Position numbers and translations under genes: made by a program. 64,000 bases of DNA. Origin: Aurantiochytrium sp. KH105 (Eukaryota; Sar; Bigyra; Thraustochytrida; Thraustochytriidae). The notes below the pieces were generated by a model. That model did not search any database. It was not told where the DNA came from and was given only the letters and a program-made list of their open reading frames with translations. Position 1 is the first letter of the stretch, and each line of letters starts with the position of its first letter. This document shows positions 29,901 through 40,300 of the stretch, one piece after another. The stretch covers positions 235,509 to 299,508 of the forward strand of contig BGKB01000091.1 in NCBI GenBank assembly GCA_003116975.1. Reading direction: 5' to 3'.

Positions 29901-32448
29901 TAGTGCCGCCTTTTACATGCATTCCGCTGCGCTTTTGCTCCGCGAATCGGGTGATGCATGGGAAGCCGGAAATGCATTTGCCACCGTTGCAAACTGTATC
30001 CTCGGCAAGTCATTTGACACGGAAGATAGCACCGGTCAGGACGTCTCTGGTGCCGCACTCCACACCACAGACGCTTTGCACACATCCATCGCTGCTGCGT
30101 TTTTACGCGAATCCATCGCCTCTTTCGCCTTGATGGGCGCCCATCCAGAAGCTCACCGCATCAAGGCGATCCTGGAACAAGTCTCAGGACGTGGGGACAG
30201 GCCTTCACGGGCGCCTTCACTGGCACCCATGGGTCCTCCCGATTTGCAAGAAGCAATCTCTTACTACTTTTTGGTGGGGCGCGCCTCCACGGAAACGCAC
30301 GAACATGCCCGGCATTGGGGCCATGCGTCGCCCAAGTACCGTCAGGTGCACCCGTGGGCTCGCGTTGCTCTTTCCACAAGTCTCTGCGTGGCGCGCGTCA
30401 TCGCAAATGCTCGTGGGCCCCTGGATGAAATTGGCAAGGCCGAGACTGCTCTCGTGGAGCGTCTTCAACGAGGAACTGGTCTCGCGCTCGCAGAGGGCCG
30501 TCTCGAGTGGGAAACGCGCGAGGTCTGGGAGGCTAGCAGTACAAACACTGCTCAAAAGTCACGCCTCGTGATTCAGGCTGTCTTGAACAGCCTTGGACCC
30601 GAGCGAGACGGCGCAATCGGCAAGGAAGCCTTTTACGTGCGCCGACTCTGGCCAGTGCGCCAGTGGCAAAAAACAGCGCCCATGCTTCGTTGCCCCGGAG
30701 AATTCGTGCTCCTTCCGAATGCATTGGACGAGACTCCTCGTAGCGGAAATGCGAGCCCTCTCGAGTCTGCCGGTCGTGGTCTTTTAAATGGAGCTGGTGC
30801 ATTTGAGGACTCTAAACCTCGGCCCAGCGCGAGTCAGATTCTCCTGCGTACCCAGGAATCTCTAAGCCCCACTGTTGCTTTGTGCTCCTGCGATGCCACG
30901 CTTTTGCCGGACGATGGCCCTAGTGCAGAGGATTTACTCCGCGCTTCGCCATTCGGGGACCCACTTGGTCCTCTTGCGCCACCTCCTGATTTACGTTTAG
31001 GTAGCCGGGACGAAGAATTCTATCCTCGAAGGCAGGGAGAAGTCGAAGGAGAAGAAGAAGAAGTGGGCGACGAAGTTGATGTGGAGATGGAATTCGATGA
31101 TGTGGACCCAATACCCCCTGACTATCCTCCTCCCGGTTTTGCCAATGCCGACGATATGCGCCCCCCTTCGAACTCGCCGCCTGGGGCACGAGGCACGGGT
31201 CGCGTCGGTCCAGATCTTAGCCAAGTCTTTCGCGAGCTTTCTGGATCATCACGAGCAAATCTGCGCGCCGCAGAGGCACAGCCGCCTCGAACTCCTAAAG
31301 GCATGATGCCTCGTCAGGACAGCTATTCCAGTGTAATTTCGGAAATGTCAGAGAAACTGAGGGACCGACGAAAGATTGTTGATGAGGCTGTCCAACAGGA
31401 AAGCGACCGTCTGGAATCGCAGCAAGGCAGCAACGACAGTCTGGATGAAAGCAGCAATCGCAGGCCGAAAGATAAAGAAGCTAGTAACGGCGATGACCAA
31501 GATGACGAGAGCGAGACACGCCCGCTTCTGCCCCCAAAGCCTGCGCGTCTACTTCAGGGCGGCTTTGATGCCGCCGAGGGAAAGACGCCGAGTGCAAGGC
31601 ACAGCAGCGTAGCGGCGCGGCGTGCATCCGTGACGACGGGCGCTGTCATTGGATGCGAGAACCCTCTAACACAGACGGGACCTGGCTCTGGGCAAATCAG
31701 CAACATGCCGCGATGGCCGCAACGAACAGCAGGCGGCCTCCGGAAGAGCATTGGCGGGATTCCTCTCGCTGATACTCAATCTCGTGCTGTGGAGCAAAGT
31801 CTCAAAGATCAAATCGCTACTTTCCATGGCTCAATCGTAGACAAGGCGGGATTGAAAGAGATCAAGCTCCAGATCATTGGGCGCCTGGATATGAATCCGA
31901 ACAGCAGCCCAGGATTCTCAACTCCGAAAGCGAGCGGAAATGCGAGTGCTTCAGACAGCCCGCCGGCTTCCTCTCCACGCGGGACGAACAGAGCACGGCG
32001 TAGATCGAGTATCATTGCGACGGTGCGTGCGAGCGCATCGAAAAGTTCTTCTGGCCGACAGCGCGGCGGAAGCTCAGCAAGCGCGACCCCTCTTTCTTCA
32101 GATCGTAAGCCCTCGACTCCTGGCGCTGACACAGGAATGGACCCACCCATGAGTTCTGTTGGTGGCAGCAGCAGCAATCTAGGCAAGATCGAACCTTACA
32201 CTTTGCAAGTTCTCCAAAGCAAAACAAGTGGAGGACTCATGCGCAGACAGAGCCAAACTTTCAAGGCGATCGACACATTTGGACTTCAGCAAGCCCAGAT
32301 CAGCGAAACGAGTGTTCCGGGCGTTGTCAAAATCGTCAACGCTGACAGAGCAAAGCGCGGCGAGAACCCCATGCTTTTTCGTACAGATCAGCCTATAGAG
32401 CTGATTGCATTCGTACAGGCCCTGCAAGCAGGACAAACCCAGTCGTAG
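26983..32448 (+). CDS. Hypothetical 1,821-residue protein
   Basis: One uninterrupted exon. I do not recognise the family. Roughly the first 1,240 residues are rich in Ala and Leu and look alpha-helical, with stretches such as FDCARGRLSAAFYMHSAALLLRES (residues about 965-988) that resemble TPR- or HEAT-like helical repeats. Near 1,060-1,240 there is a segment with conserved-looking aromatics (ISYYFLVGR, FYVRRLWPVRQW). From about 1,350 the protein is probably disordered: an acidic patch near 1,351-1,375, the motif DYPPPGF, a charged helix (EKLRDRRKIVDEAV, about 1,456), PLLPPKPAR near 1,513, and a long Ser-rich tail. A scaffold or trafficking role would suit such a layout, but that is only a guess. 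A second in-frame ATG lies seven codons downstream. Confidence 0.75.
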   Translation: MQKASFLMREEVAHGVQVLGKLRDAGQVARLSGEKRAKVDALAQGTLRKCLMLVGRAEERRNAQEILAWIVLVFQSVRACGLDLEVIMARACSADLSAYAAPALLYAVAQAFGASSASSQPSQANAQGTSTSGLNEAFLRMLTQVCRFALLCHTCEASQHVGISPESLSAAMASSADPLRAVLGKYSTCRAITEPVVEKSSRFASALSKVLQQLAYCSAEQGSLLCAPKMLAQLLVPFAEMGWLSRRRQVDDVGSARCPWRVTCSGVEATLEFMLQRGDRLGIQGCEVAFLFLKKTQDWPLGDHHFLLQIAALVLRCAAEPIVEASSKFAATTSRHTRDVPSISKSTLRDGKSHQPVEADDTPSMQHLHRLLRLFTDCLQGTFKADRRRGANAATPTAHGLAAALALQASGASSYLGRRRGGSRRARHLDASSSGAQALSVATQGWLHHESQSGGLYLGAHEKAVMDVVTGIAFAIFRLHAQEQAQGSIKPKARQSLSARTMGSSEHQRQDIPMATNDFEAPLLKEELGRAAESCFARLGPSDLHWKTIWAVGSKQVFATGWSSSEFEVCAAVLRSAVACAAQNPSKLALRGMAAALHELAQDELTSVQQLLRQSQKYHPEVAASGEYTIAVYGARLSVFLVFLINASPESVLSPSHAEANANPLSMMSGSASQDTMVGQVASALLSLVQRACSARAVYELPLEVVLSWLPAVGVALGSAVDAISSAARSAILEILQSVAVRGSAVCEDADRNSNSHMNRPKFDSSAPGRRADMDAVTLRLLEVWHALFATGAAPGWMNEAFGDVCEIDPLPFSDTYTKDLMLMITQHHKLARQAAPSWFKPLIAARQLQAIGQSLEADLRANLLPFRTFPGSFMNGSEQAALSLASELIVPRLGSLTRAMDDYAIAWQTQHMSRRGAQDSLLRLAALQAGVPAPSAVISEDSGAAGSLGTAVHALQGLAEIFARFDCARGRLSAAFYMHSAALLLRESGDAWEAGNAFATVANCILGKSFDTEDSTGQDVSGAALHTTDALHTSIAAAFLRESIASFALMGAHPEAHRIKAILEQVSGRGDRPSRAPSLAPMGPPDLQEAISYYFLVGRASTETHEHARHWGHASPKYRQVHPWARVALSTSLCVARVIANARGPLDEIGKAETALVERLQRGTGLALAEGRLEWETREVWEASSTNTAQKSRLVIQAVLNSLGPERDGAIGKEAFYVRRLWPVRQWQKTAPMLRCPGEFVLLPNALDETPRSGNASPLESAGRGLLNGAGAFEDSKPRPSASQILLRTQESLSPTVALCSCDATLLPDDGPSAEDLLRASPFGDPLGPLAPPPDLRLGSRDEEFYPRRQGEVEGEEEEVGDEVDVEMEFDDVDPIPPDYPPPGFANADDMRPPSNSPPGARGTGRVGPDLSQVFRELSGSSRANLRAAEAQPPRTPKGMMPRQDSYSSVISEMSEKLRDRRKIVDEAVQQESDRLESQQGSNDSLDESSNRRPKDKEASNGDDQDDESETRPLLPPKPARLLQGGFDAAEGKTPSARHSSVAARRASVTTGAVIGCENPLTQTGPGSGQISNMPRWPQRTAGGLRKSIGGIPLADTQSRAVEQSLKDQIATFHGSIVDKAGLKEIKLQIIGRLDMNPNSSPGFSTPKASGNASASDSPPASSPRGTNRARRRSSIIATVRASASKSSSGRQRGGSSASATPLSSDRKPSTPGADTGMDPPMSSVGGSSSNLGKIEPYTLQVLQSKTSGGLMRRQSQTFKAIDTFGLQQAQISETSVPGVVKIVNADRAKRGENPMLFRTDQPIELIAFVQALQAGQTQS

Positions 32449-32653
32449 TCATCTAGATGGCGTCAAATTATGAATGAGATTCTGGCAAATTTCGGACTCG
32501 ATTGTGCTCCTTGCTCTTATGCGTAGAGGATTCATGCATGGATGGAAAGCGGGCGCCATGGGGGCCTCGCTCCGTCTTCCCGGAGAAGAGTAAAAAGAAA
32601 ATCCACGGATGGACGACCTCCCAGGAACGGGACTCAGCGTTTCAAAAATTGAT

Positions 32654-33531
32654 CAAGATTTATGTCCGAGCTCACTCGTGCTTGACCTTGCCAGGGGTTT
32701 TCTCTTCCGGCCAGAACTTGTCAAATCCCATTTCGACAAGGTGCTCCACAGGTTCGTCAATGAGAACAGGCATGAATGGAATCTAAATTTTTCCCAAAAG
32801 AAAAGAGAAAGAAGAAGACGAGGAGAGCACTGTTAGATCGGGATCTTATTTTGGCAGCAATCTTTTGGCGCTCTTTTATGATACATTGCGCGTGCGTGGA
32901 ACTTACCATGGCAAGTCCGGTCAGAACGGGGCCCCACTTTTGGAATCGCTTCATTTTGGCAAAGCCCTTTTGCGAAAGATGCACGCCCTGATGAATGACA
33001 ATGCTGGGAATGACAAGACTGCCAAGAACTTGAAATGTTGTCTGCGAACAGAATGCACGTGTATAATCTTCCTTGAGCTTGTACGCGCGGTGCGTGACAA
33101 GGCCAATATCAGCGATGACGTAGGCGATTGCCACGCCATAGCCGGCCCGAACATATTTGGGGTCAATTACTGGCCGGAAGGCCTCGCCCACATCACTCGA
33201 GTACGCGATCTGAAAACGCGAGAACCATGGAGCTGTCATTAGTAAACAAACGGATTCTCGTTTGACCTAAGAAGAGGCCGCCGAAGCAGAGCAGAGCATG
33301 GATAGCATTCTAAGCGGAACTTACGTAGCGACTTCCTTTGGAAAAGGCCATGCCGGCGAGACGACCGAGTCGGCCAAAGTATCCCAGCACACGGAGAGGC
33401 GAGTTCTCCAGAAGCTCCTGCTCCATGGTCTCCGTCTCGAGCGAGACCAAGGACCCTGACGCGCTCTCGTTCACCTCCGGTGCCTCGGGTGGCGACGCAA
33501 CCTTCGGATTCGAGGTCTTGGTCTCCTCCAT
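32654..33531 (-). CDS. MTFP1: Mitochondrial fission process protein 1-like (MTFP1/MTP18), three exons
   Basis: Exons 33325-33531, 32907-33209 and 32654-32782 give 212 residues, all joined in phase 0. Conserved parts are spread over all three exons: RVLGYFGRLGRLAG with SRY-IAYSSDVGEAFRPV, YGVAIAYVIADIG, LGSLVIPSIVIHQGVH, KWGPVLTGLAM-IPFMPVLIDEPVEHLVE. This is the MTFP1 pattern (YANEVGEAFR, IPGFTIN, IHPID in the human protein). MTFP1 is an inner-mitochondrial-membrane protein that promotes fission. The start ATG at 33529-33531 is preceded only by non-ATG codons in frame. The N-terminal 45 residues are acidic and Ser-rich, longer than in animals and without an evident targeting peptide. The C-terminal 15 residues (PLARSST...) are unconserved. 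Confidence 0.88.
32783..32906 (-). other. Second intron of the MTFP1-like gene
   Basis: 124 bp, donor GTAAGT, acceptor AATTTAG, branch-point candidate ATCTAAC. The intron reads open into a nonconserved tail, so a naive ORF call would miss the conserved last exon. Confidence 0.88.
33210..33324 (-). other. First intron of the MTFP1-like gene
   Basis: 115 bp, donor GTAAGT, acceptor CGTTTTCAG, branch-point candidate TTTACTAAT. Joining restores SRY-IAYSSDVGEAF. Confidence 0.9.
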
Positions 33532-33639
33532 CTTTGCAGGGCTCGCGATCTCCGACTCGAGCAGCAAGCCGTCTCAGCCAAGCGCGAGCGCGAGCGTGGG
33601 CGTGGACGAGAACGCGGCCGTGCGCAGTCCAGTGACCAG

Positions 33640-33680
<41 letters not shown>

Positions 33681-34292
33681 CCTCCTCCCTCGCCCGGGCT
33701 GGCGCCGACTCTGCTCCGCGCGCGGGATCGCGGTTTGTCTGTCGCGGCTGCAGTCAGTCAGCGACGAGCTGAAGCCAAGGCGAGTGAAGCCAAGGCGAGG
33801 TTGGCCTAGCAGTAGCTAGCGTACTCACCGACTAGGCTAGGCAGTGCTGGCGCAGCTGCCTTATGGGTATGTATACCACAGCCGCAGCCACATCTTCCTC
33901 GGGCCGAGCAAGCTCGAGACCGACCACGATACGACGCGCGGCATCGGTTCAGGCAATGCGATGAGCTTCGAGAAGAGCGAGAATCGGAAAGGTCTTTGGC
34001 GAGGTAGAGAGAGAACGAGGGGTGAGGTGGAAATATCGTTCGGAGCATGTGGAAACAGGAGAACCGAGCCTTTTTTTGACTCTGCTTCACTTGCTCTTAT
34101 TGTTATACAATTAGTGTTGTAATGGTGAAGAGGCCACATGTATGGGATGTGGAAGCGGGTGCGAGGCAGATGCCGAATAGCACCGTCCTTGACACTTTGT
34201 TCTTTCTTCCGTTGCCATGCATGCGTAGAATGTGTTAAATTTGCAAAATATGCATTCATTTGTTATCTTGTTCTCTTTTTTTTTTAATTCGG

Positions 34293-34323
<31 letters not shown>
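33532..34323. other. Intergenic region between the MTFP1-like gene and the giant gene
   Basis: 0.79 kb. It holds the MTFP1-like promoter and the 3' region of the giant gene. It includes a (CAAG)n tract (33641-33678), a direct repeat of 'gaagccaaggcgag' near 33771-33800, and a (GCTT)n tract ending at the giant gene's stop codon. No gene seen. Confidence 0.5.
33641..33678. repeat. (CAAG)n tetranucleotide microsatellite
   Basis: About nine and a half perfect copies of 'caag', some 110 bp upstream of the MTFP1-like start codon. Confidence 0.95.

Positions 34324-34325
<2 letters not shown>
34294..34325. repeat. (GCTT)n microsatellite touching the giant gene's stop codon
   Basis: Eight copies of 'gctt' on the plus strand; on the coding strand the TAA stop (34324-34326) is followed at once by (GCAA)n-type sequence. 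Confidence 0.95.
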
Positions 34326-34326
<1 letters not shown>

Positions 34327-37300
34327 GCAAGTGCCGTCCGCCGAGAAGACCAACACAGTGTATTTCCAGTCGCCATTCCCGTTGTAGGCTGTTGTTGCAT
34401 GGGCATTGGAAATGCGAACCGCAATTCCACCCGCACTTGCCCACGAGTTCCACAAAATGTCGGTGATTTGCGCATTGGTGTCCGTCGGTGGTGTCACGAA
34501 GACAAAGTCGCCCTCGGAAGCCCCCGTCACCGTCGCAGTATATGTCGACTCGCCGCCGCTCGCAATCGTGGTTGCCGAGGCATCAATCGTAATCGAGCCT
34601 CGAATGATCTTTTGCAAGACAGCGCAAGAAGTACCACCGAGCTGAAGACCAGTAGAGGTGAAACGTGCCACCTCTGTCGATGCTGCTTGCAGAACAACAG
34701 AGCCAGCAGTTGTACCACCAGAGCCGGCATCAAGAGTGACATCGCCACCATTTGTTGCCGTGCCCGTACCGCCAGTAAGAGTGATACCGCCGCCATTGGC
34801 CGTGCCAGTACCAGCTGTCAGCGTGACTGCGCCACCCGTACTCGTCGCAGCTGAAGATTCTCCGGCAGTAATCGCCACAGCTGATCCGGTTGTGGCTGTA
34901 TCGGTGGAACCGACGGCAACGGTGACGCCGCCAGCTGCTCCGCCCGCTGCTGCGCCGGTTGAGAGAGCCAACGCTCCCGTGGCAGCAGCGGCTGAGGTGC
35001 CTGTCGAAATTGTAACGTCGCCGCTAGTGCCTGATCCCGCTGCGTTCGCCGAGCCCATTGTGATGGGTCCGGATGAAGCTGCGTCGTACAGACTTGCAGC
35101 CAGTGCAAGACCATTCTGGCCATATGAGTCAACCGTCACGCCACCACCCGTTCCTGAAGTAATCGAGGACATGGAAATGGTTGTACCTGTCAAATCAAGC
35201 GTGGTTGTCGCAGAGCTATCACCAACCGTGACGGCTGTGCCGTATAGTGTCGACGATGCAGAGCCGATTGTCTGCACAGTATTTCCGGCCGCATCCTTGA
35301 TGATGACGCTTCCGTCAGTCGTTGCGCCTGCCCCGGGCTGAAGGACAATGTCTCCACCCGTGCCGGTATTTGATCCGGCGCCACCGGTGAGAGTCACTGC
35401 GCCACCCGTTCCGGAAGCAACTGTAGACGCTCCAGCGGTGATGGTTACGGCGCCTCCTGCGGCGGCGCTTGATGCGCCCGCTGTGGCAGTAATATCGCCA
35501 CCGGCACCGGTGTCGCCGGATCCAACAGAAAACGAGATCGTGCCACCCGCTCCGCCGGCGGCGGCGCCAGTTTCCACTGTAAAGCCGCCCGTCGCACCTG
35601 CAGAGGTCGTTCCGGTCGCCACCGAGATCGCTCCACTCGTTCCTGCGGATCCTGCGGCGGCAGTATTCATCGAAATCACGCCACTATTTCCTGTCGTACT
35701 TGATCCAGACGAAAGCGTGATAGCGCCGCCAGCGCCAGCATTGCCTGTGCCAGCGGTTAGAGAGACTGCGCCTCCCGCCCCGCCGGTTGCGCTGGTGCCA
35801 GCGCCAGCGGTTATGGTCACTGCACCTCCAGCGAAGCTGTTCGCACTCGACGCTCCCGCAGTTACAGTCACCGCCCCTCCGGCTCCCGTATCGCCTCCGC
35901 CGACAAGCAAGCTAATGTCTCCACCCGTGCCGGTCGACGCCGTTCCGGTTGAGAGAATCACCTCGCCCGAATTGCCTTGCGTGGTGCCGCCCGTAGAGAG
36001 TCGGATGAGACCACTTACACCATTCGTCCCGCCCGCAGCTGTCCCAAGAGTGATCGCCCCACTGGAAGTTGCCGTTCCCGAGCCGGAAACAAGCGAGATA
36101 CTACCACCGGTGAGCGCACTCGACTGGCCCGAGGTGAGTGTGATGGTGCCGCCTGCGCCCGAGTCTCCGTTTCCAACGCTCAAGACCACGGCGCCACCCT
36201 TGCCTCCTGTCGCGACACCGGTTTCAAGTCGAATCTCGCCCGTGTCAGCCGCGCTCGTCGTACCTGAAGTGAGAGTCACAGCCCCACTCGCGCCAGTTCC
36301 CGTGCTTGCTCCGCTTGTGAGGCTTGCTGTTCCGCCCGTTGTTCCTGCCGTGGCGCCGGCGGAAAGAGATAAGTCACCTCCAACGCCTCCCGTGCCAGCT
36401 CCAGCTGAGAGTGTAATGCCTCCGCCAGCACCCGAGGTTGCGCCGGTGCCTGCGCCTCCGCTAATGGTCACCGCGCCTCCCGCGCTGTCGGCAGAGGTTG
36501 CACCCGCGGTAACGCTCACGTCCGAACCTGCACCGGTATCCGTCGAGCCCACGGTCACCGTAAAACCACCCGCGGAAGCCCCCGCGGCAGCTCCCGTTGT
36601 GATGGTCACGGCACCAGTGGCCCCTGCTGTTGTGGTGCCGGTTGAGAGCGCCACACTCCCACTCGTGCCGGCGCTTCCGCCATTGGCAGTGGTGAGAGAA
36701 ATACTGCCACTGTTCGACGAGGTACTCGCTCCAGAAGTAATCGTCACGCCACCGCCAACCCCGCCATTGCCGGCACCACCCGTGAGCTGTGCAGCGCCGC
36801 CCGCTCCTGCTGTTGCACTTGTGCCCGCGCCAGCAGTAATTGAGACCGTCCCACCTGCAACGGATGCTGCCGATGTGGCACCAGCAGTAATCGTCATTGT
36901 CCCACCAGCGCCAGTGTCGCCGCCACCAACGGAGAAAGTAACATCGCCACCTGCTCCGCCGGTTGCCGCTCCCGAGGACACCGTGACAGTCCCGGTCGTA
37001 CCTGCTGAAGCAGTTCCAGAAGCAATCGTCACAGCGCCCGAAAGAATAGCATCGTTCGACTTCAAGCTTGCCGCCCCGCTCGTTCCGGTCACGGCAAGAG
37101 TACTCGTGCCAGAGAGTAAGTTCAGAGCTCCACCAGCAGCTGCGCTACTCGACCCGGCTGTGAGCGACACACTTCCGCCAGCTGCGGCGTCCGAACTACC
37201 TGCAGTCACAGTCACTGTGCCTCCAGTGCCGGTGTCACCATTACCGACGCTCAATGAAATTGCACCCGCGGCGCCGCCCACTCCAGCGCCTGTGGAGAGG

Positions 37301-40300
37301 GCGATGGCGCCAGAAGCGCCTGCAGTCGAGTCGCCAGTCGAGATCGTCACCGCGCCACTGACGCCCGAGGTGCCAGCATTCGGGGAAGACATAGAGATGC
37401 TTCCGCTCGAGGTTGCCGTGCCCTCGCCACTCAACAGCGTAAGCGCGCCACCTGTTGCCGCGGTTCCGGCTCCCGCATCAATAGTAATTGATCCTCCCTC
37501 ACCACCAGTGGCGCTTGTACCGTCGCCTCCGTTGATGAGAACAGAGCCTCCAGCTACGCTGTCAGCACTGGTTGCACCGGCCTGCAAAAGAACGTCTCCA
37601 CCTGCGCCACTGTTGCCAGTACCAACGCTAAGAGTGATCTGACCGCCCTCGCCGCCGGTTGCGGCGCCCGTCCGCAACTCGATCGCGCCCGTGTTACCTG
37701 CTGTGGTCGACCCGGAGGACAATGTTACGAGACCAGAGACACCAGTCGATCCCGCCGCTGCAGAGCTGATCGACACTGCCCCACTTTCGGCCGCTGTCGA
37801 CGAACCAGAAATGAGAGTGATGCCACCACCTGTGGTATCCGCAGAAAGACCTGCGGTCAGTGTAATGGCACCGCCTTCGCCAGCGGAGCCGTCACCAACC
37901 GTGAAGCTGATACCTCCGCCGACACCGGAGGCGGAGGAGCTGCCCGTGGCAAAGGTCAAATCACCCGACGATCCAGAGCTGGCAGTGCCAGTTTTGATGT
38001 CGATGAATCCACTAATGCCACCTGTGCCGCCGTCGGCAGTACTGATAACGACGCTACCGCTACTAGTGTCCGTACTCGCGCCCGAGGTAAGAGTCACCGA
38101 ACCTCCTGTCGCTGCTGTCGCGGCACCGCCTGCGAGCGAGGCAGCGCCGCCAATACTACCCGTGCTAGAGGTACTTGCGCCACCAGTGACGCTTACAGCA
38201 CCTCCGGCCTGGTTTGCAGCGCTCGTAGCGCCTCCTGCAAGACTTGCTGCGGAACCTGCACCAGAATCTCCTGCTCCGGGGTTCATCGAGATTTCACCGG
38301 CAGCACCGCCAGTTCCTGTACCAGTCGTGAAACGAATCTCGCCACTTGCCCCTGCGCTTGAAGTTCCTGTGGTAATGAGCACTGCGCCGCTCACACCCGA
38401 ATTACCCGCATTGGGTGTGCTCATAACGATGTCTCCACTGCTCGCTTCTGTGCTTGAGCCAGAGGTCAGCGTCAAACTTCCGCCTGTCAAGATATTCGCA
38501 CTTCCTCCAATCAGGGAAACGCCGCCTCCAGTGCTCGCCGTTCCCGATGTACTTGCACCACCCGTAATCGTAATGCTGCCACCTGCAGAGCTCGCGGCTG
38601 AAGATTCGCCTGCGGTCAATAGTATGTTACCTCCGTCTCCACCAGAGCTTGTACCGGGCGTGATTGACACTGCTCCAGTCACTCCTGTCGTTGTGGACCC
38701 TGTAGTGATCGTCACCTCGCCACTTGGTCCATTGGTTCCTGTGCCAGTGGACAGTACGAGGGCCCCGCTCACTCCCGATGTACCAGCATTCGCAGTGCCA
38801 ATCGTTACGCCACCACTTGAGGTTGCTGTACCTGCGCCAGATGTGAACGTGAGGGCGCCGCCTGTGGCTGTACTCGAGCCCCCAGCTGACAGTGTGATGC
38901 CGCCGCCAGAGCCAGTGTCTCCGGAGCCGACCGCCATCGAAATACTGCCGCCAGCACCACCCGTGGCCGCACCCGTCGTGAACGATACAGCGCCAGAGTT
39001 TCCTGATCCAGACGTGCCTGTTGACATCGTCATGGATCCGCTCACTCCAGAAACGCTTCCGTCGGCTGTGCCCAGCAGAATGTTACCGCTTGACGTTGCC
39101 GTACCGGTGCCGGTCGACAGCGTGATGCCGCCTCCTGATGCCGAAGCTCCAGTGCCGCCCGAAATCGTTACAGAGCCACCCTCGCCAGCGGTACCAGACG
39201 TGCTCTCGCCACCAGTGATCGTAATTGCGCCTGCAGCCGAGCTAGCAGCAGACGACGAGCCGCCAGTCAGCTCAACAGCTGCACCAGCACCCGCAGTGCT
39301 CGTGCCAGGCGTCAGTGTGATCGCACCAGCTGTGGCAGAAGACGCGCCCGTCACCAAGGTGATTGCCCCGGTTCCGCCACCAGTTGAGTCCCCTGTTGTC
39401 AGCGCGATATCGCCACTGAACCCAGTGCCTGCTCCACTTGCGCTCGTGATCGTCACACGACCGCTCGAGGCGGTCGTTCCTGAGCCAGAAGTGAACGACA
39501 GCGCACCTCCAGTTGTGCCGGCAGAGTTGCCGGCAGAAAGAGTAATTGCGCCTCCTTCACCAGCGCTTCCAGTGCCGACGTTCAATGAAATGGCGCCACC
39601 AGCACCGCTAGTAGACGCCCCTGTACTGAAAGAGATCAAACCAGAGTCACCATTGTTCGCGCTGCCTGTAGTTGTTGTGACGGAGCCACTCACACCAGAA
39701 GAGCCTCCGTTAGGTGTGCTCATCTGCAAGTTGCCACTTGACGTGGAAGAGCTGGCACCGGTCGTAAGGGTGATTGCGCCACCAGAGTCTGAGCTACTCG
39801 CACCACCAGCAATAGTCACAGCGCCGCCCGAGCTCGTTGCTCCGGTGGTCGCACCACCAGTGATGGTGACCGCTCCGCCGCCGCCACTTGCAAACGACGA
39901 CGAGCCACCAGTCAGCTCAACAGCTGCACCAGCACCCGCAGTGCTCGTGCCAGGCGTCAGTGTGATCGCACCAGCCGTGGCAGAAGACGCGCCCGTCACC
40001 AAGGTGATTGCCCCGGTTCCGCCACCAGTTGAGTCCCCTGTTGTCAGCGCGATATCGCCACTGAACCCAGTGCCTGCTCCACTTGCGCTCGTGATCGTCA
40101 CACGACCGCTCGAGGCGGTCGTTCCTGAGCCAGAAGTGAACGACAGCGCACCTCCAGTTGTGCCGGCAGAGTTGCCGGCAGAAAGAGTAATTGCGCCTCC
40201 TTCACCAGTGTCTCCGGAGCCGACTGTCATCGAAATACTGCCGCCAGCGCCACCCGTGGCCGCACCCGTCGTGAACGATACAGCGCCAGAGTTTCCTGAT

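Noticed and set aside
32786..32906. Read-through C-terminus of the MTFP1-like protein (SSTHAQ...)
   Set aside because: It is intron sequence beginning with GTAAGT; the spliced third exon restores conserved residues.
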